Shown here in pieces: positions 57,508 to 64,000 of a DNA stretch of 64,000 bases. Each line of letters begins with the position of its first letter. Positions within the stretch are counted from its first letter, which is position 1. The position numbers and the translations under genes are program-made. Source of the stretch: Pollutimonas harenae (lineage in GTDB: Bacteria > Pseudomonadota > Gammaproteobacteria > Burkholderiales > Burkholderiaceae_B); the NCBI RefSeq assembly GCF_004153685.1, contig NZ_SDQD01000001.1, forward strand, positions 620,001 to 684,000, read 5' to 3'. A model generated the notes under the pieces. The model saw only the letters and a list, made by a program, of their open reading frames with translations. It did no database searches and was not told the DNA's origin.

Positions 57508-59538
57508 TCAGTTCTCTCGCAACAGCAAACTATTCAGCGTCGCGCCGCCACGATTGGCAAGTACCTTATCAAGCACAGCGCCGAAATCACGCGCATTCTT
57601 GAAGCCAACCACCCGTGCATCGCTCAATTTCCGACCTTGCGCGTCAAAGAAAATAATCCCCGGCGGACCGAACAGATTGAAGCGTTTCAACAACGCCCGA
57701 TCCTCATCCGTATTCTTGGTCACATCCGCCTGCACCAGCAGCAATTGCGACATCTGCGCCGCCACACCAGGGTCACTGAAAGTGAATTTTTCCATTTCTA
57801 TACACGACACACACCAATCGGCATAAAAATCGAGCATGACAGGCCGATTCGTATTGGCCAGCAGATTATCCAGCTCGGCGACCGAACCTACTTGCGTAAA
57901 CTGAGCCTTGACCGCATCGATGCTCATATTGGCCGCTACAGGGCTCCCGACACCTGCAACCGTCGCAAAAGGCGCCAGCGGCCGGAGTAGCTCACGCCCT
58001 CCCGCCGCCATCCCGACAATGAGCACAGCAGCCCATAACGCCAGCAGCAACCCCAAAGCCTTGTTAAGAAAGCGCCCGGCACCAGCACCAGCGGGAATGG
58101 CCTCGAAGGCGCCCAGCATAGCGGCGCCCCACAGGGCCAGCAGAGCCCAGCCCAGCATGTTCAACCACGCCGGTAAAATAGAGTTCACCATCCACCAGGC
58201 TGTTGCCAGCAACAAAATGCCAAACAGGCGTTTGATACCGTTCATCCAGGCGCCCGCCTTGGGCAGCAACAAGCCCGACGTGGCCCCTACCGCCAGCAAC
58301 AGCAGGCCCTCGCCCCACGCCATGGCGAACAGAGCAGTGCCTCCCAGCACCAGGTCGCCGGTTTGGGAAATGAATAACAAAACACCCGCCAGGGGGGCTG
58401 CAACGCAGGGCCCAACAATCAGGGCAGACACCATTCCCATCAGGAATACGCCGCCGTAACGCCCGCCAGGCAAGCGCGACAGGCGATGATTAAGTGCCGA
58501 CTGCATCGCCGTGGGAGCCTGCAAGGTAAATACATCGAACATGGCTAGCGCCAGGACTGCCAGCAGCAGCGCAAACAACGCCAGCACCCATGGTGTTTGC
58601 AGCCAGTTGGCCAAGCTCGCGCCTATGAGTCCGGCCGCCACGCCGAGCACGGTGTAGACGATGGACATGCCCAGTACAAACATGGCTGCCAGCGACAATC
58701 CGCGCCAGCGCGATATTTTCTTTTGTTCGCCTGCGTTACCCGCCAGAATAGCCAGCAAAATCGGCACCATGGGAAGCACGCAAGGCGTAAAAGACAGCAA
58801 CAAGCCCAATAACACCGACAATAAAATGATTTCAGCCCAGCCGGCGCCTGCAAGATAGTCCGCAAAACCGGTGTCGCCCAAAGTCAGGGCATCCCGCAGG
58901 CCTGCCTGACGCTCGGCACCAGCACTTGCCCCTGCAGCAGCCAGCTCGGCCTGCGAGCGCGGCGCAGGCACATTGGCAACAACCTGCTCGCCTTGAGCCT
59001 GATAGCCGCCCGCCACCGGCGTCAATTCGATTTCTTTAGTCATGGGCGGGTAGCACAAACCCGCATCGGCACAGCCCTGGCTGGTAATGGCCAGGGTAAA
59101 GGGTTGATCCCGACCCGCTATAAGCGGAAGACGTACTGTCACCTGATCGTAATAGACTTCCAGGTCTTGTTCGAAGGTAGGGTCGTACTTGACGATGCCT
59201 GCGGGATAGACGGGATCACCCTGCGCCGCAGAAGCCGTCTCCGGCGTGACCGCAAACGCGAAGCGCTCGCGGTACATATAGTATTCGGGAGCAATCTTGA
59301 AGTGGACATCCAGCGTGCCGGGAGTTGGGGTCGCGGCCGACATGACAAAGGCGACTTCCGGATCGAGGAATTCTTCTTCGGCTTGTGCCGGCCCACTACG
59401 CAGCAGAAACACCGCCATTAGCAAGTAGAGCAACGCTGTGGCTACGACAAACAGGCGTCGGGCATGAGCGCGCGTAGACATCAAGGTGGCCGCTGCACCT
59501 GTTGGTGTTGTGTAATTGGCTCGCGGCTCGTACCGCAT
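57508..59538 (-). CDS. dsbD: Thiol:disulfide interchange protein DsbD
   Basis: This 676-residue inner-membrane protein moves electrons from cytoplasmic thioredoxin to the periplasm. It has an N-terminal periplasmic domain with CADAGLCYPP, a central membrane domain with redox cysteines in FTPCVLPMVPIL and GPCVAAPLAGVLL, and a C-terminal thioredoxin-like domain with CVSC in DWCVSCIEMEKF. The ATG at 59538 (MRYEPRANYT) follows AAAGGAAAG; the signal segment follows later at MSTRAHARRLFVVATALLYL. It may supply reductant for the adjacent cytochrome c maturation. Confidence 0.93.
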   Translation of the reverse strand: MRYEPRANYTTPTGAAATLMSTRAHARRLFVVATALLYLLMAVFLLRSGPAQAEEEFLDPEVAFVMSAATPTPGTLDVHFKIAPEYYMYRERFAFAVTPETASAAQGDPVYPAGIVKYDPTFEQDLEVYYDQVTVRLPLIAGRDQPFTLAITSQGCADAGLCYPPMTKEIELTPVAGGYQAQGEQVVANVPAPRSQAELAAAGASAGAERQAGLRDALTLGDTGFADYLAGAGWAEIILLSVLLGLLLSFTPCVLPMVPILLAILAGNAGEQKKISRWRGLSLAAMFVLGMSIVYTVLGVAAGLIGASLANWLQTPWVLALFALLLAVLALAMFDVFTLQAPTAMQSALNHRLSRLPGGRYGGVFLMGMVSALIVGPCVAAPLAGVLLFISQTGDLVLGGTALFAMAWGEGLLLLAVGATSGLLLPKAGAWMNGIKRLFGILLLATAWWMVNSILPAWLNMLGWALLALWGAAMLGAFEAIPAGAGAGRFLNKALGLLLALWAAVLIVGMAAGGRELLRPLAPFATVAGVGSPVAANMSIDAVKAQFTQVGSVAELDNLLANTNRPVMLDFYADWCVSCIEMEKFTFSDPGVAAQMSQLLLVQADVTKNTDEDRALLKRFNLFGPPGIIFFDAQGRKLSDARVVGFKNARDFGAVLDKVLANRGGATLNSLLLREN

Positions 59539-59548
59539 AAACTTTCCT

Positions 59549-59914
59549 TTAAACCCGTACTTGCGCGCGTACCCATTCCAGATAGCTGATAGAGCCACCT
59601 AAAACCGGTAACACCAGGACTTCTGGCACCTCGTAGGGGTGTAGTGCCATCAAACGCTCGATCAAGGCCTGTGCCCGGAATCCGGTAGTCTTGATGGTGA
59701 TGGGTATTTCTTCCGTCCCTTCCAGCTCGTCCTGCCACATGTACATAGACAAGCCCTGCGCACCAAGGTTCACACAAGCGGCCAAATGCTCTTCGACCAG
59801 CACATGCGCAATGCGCTTGGCCAGCAACATGTCGGGCGCATTGCTAAGAATGACAACGACATCGTGGGCGGCATAGAGGGATGGCGCCAGCTCGGGTGAC
59901 GATACGGAGCTCAC
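59549..59914 (-). CDS. cutA: Divalent-cation tolerance protein CutA
   Basis: This is a 121-residue trimeric protein with the family stretches VVILSNAPDMLLAKRIAHVL, LAACVNLG, MYMWQDELEGTEEIPITIKT and LHPYEVPEVLVLPV. The GTG at 59914 gives the usual length and has a GCAGG ahead; an ATG at 59977 would add 21 residues without homology and lacks a ribosome-binding site. It is 10 bases upstream of dsbD, a common pairing. Confidence 0.87.
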   Translation of the reverse strand: MSSVSSPELAPSLYAAHDVVVILSNAPDMLLAKRIAHVLVEEHLAACVNLGAQGLSMYMWQDELEGTEEIPITIKTTGFRAQALIERLMALHPYEVPEVLVLPVLGGSISYLEWVRAQVRV

Positions 59915-60037
59915 AACAATGTACCTGCTCAGTGGATGTGGATGAATGATTCTACCGCGAGCCCGTACATACGGCATTGTCCGGGCTCAATGCCAAGCTA
60001 ATCTTTTCAAAACACTTTCCAAGGAGCCGGGCATAAA

Positions 60038-60070
60038 AAAAACGGGCTTGTGTGAACTGAGCCCGTTTTT
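60038..60070. terminator. Terminator at the end of the alpha ribosomal operon
   Basis: An 11-bp stem (AAAAACGGGCT with AGCCCGTTTTT, 60038-60048 and 60060-60070) with T-runs on both strands, 20 bases after the rplQ stop. On the minus strand the run of Ts continues, fitting the end of the alpha operon. Confidence 0.85.
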
Positions 60071-60089
60071 CCAACATAAAACCGGATAC

Positions 60090-60473
60090 TTATTCGGCTT
60101 CGACTTCTTCGACCTCTGGGCGATCGACCAGTTCCATGAAAGCCATGGGAGCATTGTCGCCCTGGCGGAAGCCCATCTTCAGGACACGGGTGTAGCCGCC
60201 GTTACGCTCTTTGTAGCGTGGGCCGATTTCGGCGAACAGCTTGATAACGGCGTCGCGGTCACGCAGACGGGCGAAAGCCAGGCGCTTGTTGGCCAAGGTA
60301 GGCTCTTTACCCAGCGTGATCAGCGGCTCGACGACACGGCGCAGCTCTTTGGCTTTGGGCAAAGTGGTTTTGATGGCTTCGTGGGTAAGCAACGAAACGG
60401 CCATGTTGCGGAACATGGCAAGGCGATGACTGCTGGTGCGATTGAGTTTACGCAAACCACTACGGTGACGCAT
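60090..60473 (-). CDS. rplQ: 50S ribosomal protein L17
   Basis: This is a 127-residue ribosomal protein with the family opening [17 protein letters not shown] and TKxxAK-like core [20 protein letters not shown]. It ends in the acidic VEEVEAE. It is last in the alpha operon, 152 bases after rpoA; the gap contains a stable hairpin. Confidence 0.97.
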   Translation of the reverse strand: MRHRSGLRKLNRTSSHRLAMFRNMAVSLLTHEAIKTTLPKAKELRRVVEPLITLGKEPTLANKRLAFARLRDRDAVIKLFAEIGPRYKERNGGYTRVLKMGFRQGDNAPMAFMELVDRPEVEEVEAE

Positions 60474-60593
60474 GATGTTTTCCTTTGAATCTAAGTGAAC
60501 GGGCGAGCCCGCCAGTTAACCGGATCTTCTATCAGCTGAGCTGCGGTCCGGATGAAAGGGCAGAACTTTAGCACATTTGTGCCTGTTTTACTG

Positions 60594-60619
60594 CGGCGGG
60601 CTGCCGAAGCAACCCGCCG
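60594..60619. repeat. rpoA-rplQ intercistronic hairpin with UUCG loop
   Basis: On the minus-strand RNA, CGGCGGGTTGC pairs with GCAGCCCGCCG (one G-U pair) around a TTCG tetraloop. It lies just after the rpoA stop. No T-run follows, so it may slow decay or attenuate between rpoA and rplQ. Confidence 0.6.
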
Positions 60620-60625
60620 AAGCGA

Positions 60626-61615
60626 TTAAGGACGCTCCAGACCCAGCGGTGGCCAATTCTCGAGCTTCATGCCCAGAGTCAGACCGCGTGCGGCAAGAAC
60701 TTCTTTAATTTCATTGAGCGACTTGCGACCCAGGTTGGGGGTCTTGAGCAACTCGTTTTCGGTGCGCTGAATAAGATCACCGATGTAGTAGATGTTTTCG
60801 GCCTTGAGGCAGTTGGCTGAACGCACGGTGAGTTCGAGATCGTCAACCGGACGCAGCAGCACAGGATCGATTTGCTGGGCGGCACGGGAAGGAGCGTCTT
60901 CGTACGAATCGCCGGCGCCTTCGAGGGCGGCAAATACAGAAATTTGATCCATCAGGATGCGAGCCGACTGGCGAACAGCTTCTTCAGGCGAGACGACGCC
61001 ATTGGTTTCGATGTCGAGCACCAGCTTGTCGAGGTCGGTACGCTGCTCCACACGGGCGCTTTCAACAGCATAGCTGACGCGGCGCACGGGGCTGTACGAT
61101 GCGTCGAGCACGATACGGCCGATGGTGTGGGTGCGGTCATCGGACAAGGCGCGCACGTTGCCGGGCACATAGCCACGGCCTTGCTCAACCTTGATCTGCA
61201 TTTCGAGCTTACCGGCATCGGTCAGGTTTGCAATGACGTGATCGGGATTGATGATTTCAACGTCGTGCGGCAGTTCGATATCGCTGGCCAGCACAACGCC
61301 AGCGCCTTGCTTGCGCAGCACCAGGGTGACTTCTTCGCGATTATGCAGCTTGAAAACCACGCCTTTCAGGTTCAACAGAATATCGACCACATCTTCACGA
61401 ACGCCAGCAATGGTCGAGTATTCGTGAACCACACCAGTCATTTGGACTTCGGTGGGTGCGTAGCCAGTCATGGACGACAGCAAAATGCGACGCAGGGCAT
61501 TGCCCAGGGTGTGGCCATAGCCACGCTCGAAGGGCTCCATCACGACACGGGCGTGATTTTTGCCTACGGGTTCGACTTCAATCGAACGGGGTTTCAGAAA
61601 ACCTTGAGACTGCAT
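60626..61615 (-). CDS. rpoA: RNA polymerase alpha subunit
   Basis: This is a 329-residue protein. The N-terminal assembly domain has [20 protein letters not shown] near residue 33, and the C-terminal domain has [16 protein letters not shown] and [20 protein letters not shown] with the DNA- and activator-contact residues. Length and order in the alpha operon are standard. Confidence 0.98.
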   Translation of the reverse strand: MQSQGFLKPRSIEVEPVGKNHARVVMEPFERGYGHTLGNALRRILLSSMTGYAPTEVQMTGVVHEYSTIAGVREDVVDILLNLKGVVFKLHNREEVTLVLRKQGAGVVLASDIELPHDVEIINPDHVIANLTDAGKLEMQIKVEQGRGYVPGNVRALSDDRTHTIGRIVLDASYSPVRRVSYAVESARVEQRTDLDKLVLDIETNGVVSPEEAVRQSARILMDQISVFAALEGAGDSYEDAPSRAAQQIDPVLLRPVDDLELTVRSANCLKAENIYYIGDLIQRTENELLKTPNLGRKSLNEIKEVLAARGLTLGMKLENWPPLGLERP

Positions 61616-61669
61616 GAGTGTTCCTTTTCAATACCCTCGGCTCGTTACACCGATAAGGCTGACGGACAA

Positions 61670-61732
61670 GCCGGTAAACCGGCGAATAGAACCGCAAAGC
61701 CCACCTTCCGGCCAGGAGCCGGAGAAGTGGGC
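61670..61732. repeat. Paired hairpins in the rpsD-rpoA spacer
   Basis: Two stem-loops fill the 146-base spacer: GCCGG-TAAA-CCGGC (61670-61683) and a longer one with arms GCCCAC/GTGGGC and CCGGC/GCCGG (61699-61732). No T-run. A role in mRNA stability or autoregulation is possible. Confidence 0.5.
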
Positions 61733-61761
61733 GGTTAAGCGGGGTTACTGCAATACTACGA

Positions 61762-62385
61762 TTAGCGCGAATACAGTTCGACAACCATCGACTCGTTGAC
61801 GTCGCGAGCGACATCAGCACGATCAGGAGCCTGCTTGAACGTACCGGCAAGCTTGTTCGTATCGACTTCAACCCACTGGGGCAAGCCTTGGCCGGTGGCC
61901 AGATCAAGCGATTCACGGATACGCAGCTGAGCCTTGGCCTTTTCGCGAATGGAGATTACGTCGCCTGCCTTGACCAGCATGGAGGCGATGTCGGCGGTGT
62001 GGCCGTTCAACTCGATAGCGCGGTGATTGACCAACTGACGAGCTTCTGCACGCGTGGAGCCGAAGCCCATGCGGTACACGACGTTGTCCAGACGCGATTC
62101 CAGCAATTGAATCAGGGTCTCGCCTGTGTTGCCACGGCGACGCTCTGCTTCAGCAAAGTATTTGCGGAATTGCTTTTCCAGAACACCGTACATACGCTTG
62201 AGTTTTTGCTTCTCGCGCAGCTGCACACCGTAGTCGGAGGTGCGGGCACCCGACGTACGGCCGTGTTGACCAGGTTTAGACTCGATTTTGCATTTCGAGT
62301 CGAGTGAGCGACGGGCGCTCTTCAAGAACAAATCTGTACCCTCGCGACGCGAGAGTTTGCATTTAGGTCCAATATAACGTGCCAT
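61762..62385 (-). CDS. rpsD: 30S ribosomal protein S4
   Basis: This is a 207-residue protein beginning [20 protein letters not shown], with the S4 RNA-binding domain ([20 protein letters not shown] near residue 95). It is a primary 16S-binding protein and in other bacteria an autoregulator of this operon. Complete and typical. Confidence 0.98.
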   Translation of the reverse strand: MARYIGPKCKLSRREGTDLFLKSARRSLDSKCKIESKPGQHGRTSGARTSDYGVQLREKQKLKRMYGVLEKQFRKYFAEAERRRGNTGETLIQLLESRLDNVVYRMGFGSTRAEARQLVNHRAIELNGHTADIASMLVKAGDVISIREKAKAQLRIRESLDLATGQGLPQWVEVDTNKLAGTFKQAPDRADVARDVNESMVVELYSR

Positions 62386-62396
62386 GATGCTTCCTC

Positions 62397-62798
62397 TTAG
62401 ATGCGACGACGCTTGGGCGGACGGCAGCCGTTATGCGGCACGGGCGTGATGTCAGAGATGCTGGAGATTTTGATACCCAGAGCATTCAGTGCACGCACGG
62501 ACGATTCACGGCCAGGGCCGGGCCCTTTGATGCGAACTTCTAGTGTTTTAATGCCATATTCCAACGCTACGCGACCTGCCGACTCGGCTGCCACCTGGGC
62601 GGCAAACGGTGTGGACTTACGCGAGCCCTTGAAACCTGCACCACCCGACGTTGCCCAGGACAATGCGTTGCCCTGACGATCGGTAATGGTGATGATCGTG
62701 TTGTTGAAGGACGCGTGAACGTGCGCAATGCCGTCCGAGACGCTCTTCTTGATTTTTTTGCGTACGCGGGATGCGCCGCTGTTGGAAGCTTTCGCCAT
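62397..62798 (-). CDS. rpsK: 30S ribosomal protein S11
   Basis: This is a 133-residue protein with the conserved [19 protein letters not shown] and the C-terminal [18 protein letters not shown]. It lies 11 bases upstream of rpsD and 14 bases downstream of rpsM. Confidence 0.98.
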   Translation of the reverse strand: MAKASNSGASRVRKKIKKSVSDGIAHVHASFNNTIITITDRQGNALSWATSGGAGFKGSRKSTPFAAQVAAESAGRVALEYGIKTLEVRIKGPGPGRESSVRALNALGIKISSISDITPVPHNGCRPPKRRRI

Positions 62799-62812
62799 CT
62801 TCTATTCCTCGA

Positions 62813-63178
62813 TTATTTCTTCAGGGAAGCAGCAGCGCGGCGCGGCCCCTTACGGGTGCGGGCGTTGGTACGGGTACGTTGACCGCGCACAGGCAAGCCA
62901 CGCTTGTGGCGCATGCCTCGATAAGTTCCCAAGTCGATCAGACGCTTGATCGAAAGTTGTACTTCGCGACGCAAATCACCTTCAACCGTGAACACGCCAA
63001 CGTGTTCGCGGATACGCTCGAGTTCGGCGTCGGTCAGATCCTTGACCTTTTTGGAGAGTTCGATACCAGCGGATTCGCAGATTTTGCGAGCGCGAGTGCG
63101 ACCAATACCAAAAATCGCGGTAAGACCGATTTCGGCGTGTTGATGCGGCGGAATGTTGATGCCAGCAATACGGGCCAT
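62813..63178 (-). CDS. rpsM: 30S ribosomal protein S13
   Basis: This is a 121-residue protein starting [20 protein letters not shown] and containing the [20 protein letters not shown] motif near residue 82. Normal length; it follows rpmJ by 33 bases. Confidence 0.98.
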   Translation of the reverse strand: MARIAGINIPPHQHAEIGLTAIFGIGRTRARKICESAGIELSKKVKDLTDAELERIREHVGVFTVEGDLRREVQLSIKRLIDLGTYRGMRHKRGLPVRGQRTRTNARTRKGPRRAAASLKK

Positions 63179-63211
63179 GACTGTTCCTTGTTAAATCCGT
63201 TGCGCCTGGGC

Positions 63212-63325
63212 TTAGCCTTGGCGCTGCTTGTGACGTGGGTCTGTGCAGATGACACGCACCACGCCGTGACGTTTAATGATCTTGCAGTTGCGGCAGATCC
63301 GCTTTACCGATGCCATTACCTTCAT
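63212..63325 (-). CDS. rpmJ: 50S ribosomal protein L36
   Basis: This 37-residue protein was read from the gap between rpsM and infA. It starts [20 protein letters not shown] and ends RHKQRQG. The zinc ribbon ligands C11, C14, C27 and H32 are present, so it is the zinc-binding form. AGGAG precedes the ATG at 63325. Confidence 0.96.
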   Translation of the reverse strand: MKVMASVKRICRNCKIIKRHGVVRVICTDPRHKQRQG

Positions 63326-63356
63326 GGTTGACTCCTAGTTTCCTGTAACCGGCCGC

Positions 63357-63575
63357 TTATTTAGAGCGGAAAACAATTCTGGCACGCGACAGGTCATAGG
63401 GCGTGAGCTCCACTGTAACCTTGTCACCCGGCAGAATCCGGATGTAATGCATACGCATCTTGCCTGATATATGACCCAGTACTACATGGCCGTTTTCGAG
63501 CTTGACGCGAAAAGTTGCGTTGGGAAGGTTCTCGAGAACCTCACCTTGCATTTGTATGACGTCGTCCTTTGCCAT
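63357..63575 (-). CDS. infA: Translation initiation factor IF-1
   Basis: This is a 72-residue OB-fold protein starting [20 protein letters not shown] and ending [12 protein letters not shown]. It has the standard length and lies four bases after the secY stop, as in betaproteobacterial alpha operons. Confidence 0.97.
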   Translation of the reverse strand: MAKDDVIQMQGEVLENLPNATFRVKLENGHVVLGHISGKMRMHYIRILPGDKVTVELTPYDLSRARIVFRSK

Positions 63576-63579
63576 TTTT

Positions 63580-64000
63580 CTACCGCATTGGTAGCCCGGC
63601 GCCCTTGAAGTTAGCCTTCTTGAGCAACGAGTCGTATTGGTGGGACATCATGTAGGCTTGCGCCTGTGCCATGAAATCCATGGTAACCACCACAATAATC
63701 AGCAGCGAAGTACCACCAAAATAAAACGGTACATTCCAACGTGCCTGCATAAGTTCTGGCAACAAACATACCAGCGTTATGTAGATGGCGCCTGCCAGGG
63801 TCAATCGCATCAGTATCTTGTCGATATAGCGCGAAGTTTGTTCACCTGGCCGGATACCCGGAACGAATGCACCGCTTTTCTTGAGGTTGTCGGCTGTTTC
63901 ACGACTGTTGAATACCAACGCCGTATAGAAAAAGCAGAAGAAAATAATAGCGGCGGAATACAACGTAATGTATAACGGTTGCCCTGGTGAGAGCACAGCA
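63580..64000 (-). CDS. secY: Protein translocase subunit SecY (C-terminal part, cut by window end)
   Basis: About 140 C-terminal residues are present; the gene continues past the right edge, so the apparent GTG at 63996 is an internal valine. The sequence contains the SecY stretches [20 protein letters not shown] and [18 protein letters not shown], membrane segments, and the end [20 protein letters not shown]. SecY is the channel of the Sec translocon and leads into infA. Confidence 0.96.
   Translation of the reverse strand, partial: AVLSPGQPLYITLYSAAIIFFCFFYTALVFNSRETADNLKKSGAFVPGIRPGEQTSRYIDKILMRLTLAGAIYITLVCLLPELMQARWNVPFYFGGTSLLIIVVVTMDFMAQAQAYMMSHQYDSLLKKANFKGAGLPMR

Overview
The window looks like a chromosomal segment of a moderately GC-rich betaproteobacterium of the family Alcaligenaceae (Bordetella / Pusillimonas-like). 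The evidence is the right-hand block: ssb, MFS, uvrA, dgt, aroB, aroK, mrcA, lptM, lysA, ccsB, resB, a cytochrome c4, yihA, hemB, dsbD, cutA and then the alpha ribosomal operon, an order I associate with that family. This placement rests on recognition of gene families and order, not on a database search.

The left part (1-39239) is accessory catabolism and transport. (a) 1-5369: a LysR regulator divergent from an operon of a CuyA-like L-cysteate sulfo-lyase, a glutamate/aspartate-type ABC importer (gltIJKL) and the start of an aspartate/glutamate racemase family gene cut by the window edge. (b) 5471-7093: an MFS exporter with an extra C-terminal domain. (c) 7151-9777: a beta-keto acid cleavage enzyme (BKACE) with an SDR, divergent from a GntR/FCD regulator across a nested palindrome. 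(d) 9817-22801: a ten-gene minus-strand operon of about 11 kb (LIV-type ABC importer, SDR, fused E1 alpha-beta, VOC protein, E2, E3) opposite an SDR and a GntR/FCD regulator, with a perfect 10-bp inverted repeat in the shared promoter region. (e) 22857-32756: a GMC oxidoreductase and an AroE-like dehydrogenase, a third GntR/FCD regulator, and a six-gene operon with a second LIV importer (LivM and LivG fused), a quinone oxidoreductase and an SDR. An identical 12-bp AT-rich motif lies in both intergenic regions. (f) 32798-39239: a second quinone oxidoreductase with a DUF1330 protein, a fumarylacetoacetase-type hydratase, a flavin monooxygenase-TetR-epimerase operon with a likely TetR operator, and a cyclase-family hydrolase.

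A junction at 39240-39550 holds a decayed IS3-family transposase 3' end, a short 3' fragment of another gene, and a perfect 18-bp-stem bidirectional terminator. It separates the catabolic block from the core block.

The right part (39569-64000) is housekeeping: DNA binding and repair (ssb, uvrA), nucleotide and aromatic metabolism (dgt, aroB, aroK), peptidoglycan and lysine synthesis (mrcA, lysA), outer-membrane assembly (lptM), cytochrome c maturation and disulfide transfer (ccsB, resB, dsbD, cytochrome c4), ribosome assembly GTPase yihA, haem synthesis (hemB), and the alpha operon (secY, infA, rpmJ, rpsM, rpsK, rpsD, rpoA, rplQ), with secY cut by the window end. rpmJ (37 aa) was found by reading the gap between rpsM and infA.

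The most interesting candidates are the ten-gene transporter/2-oxoacid-dehydrogenase operon with fused E1 and an embedded VOC gene, and the putative cysteate uptake and desulfonation operon. No tRNA, rRNA, CRISPR array or intact mobile element was seen.
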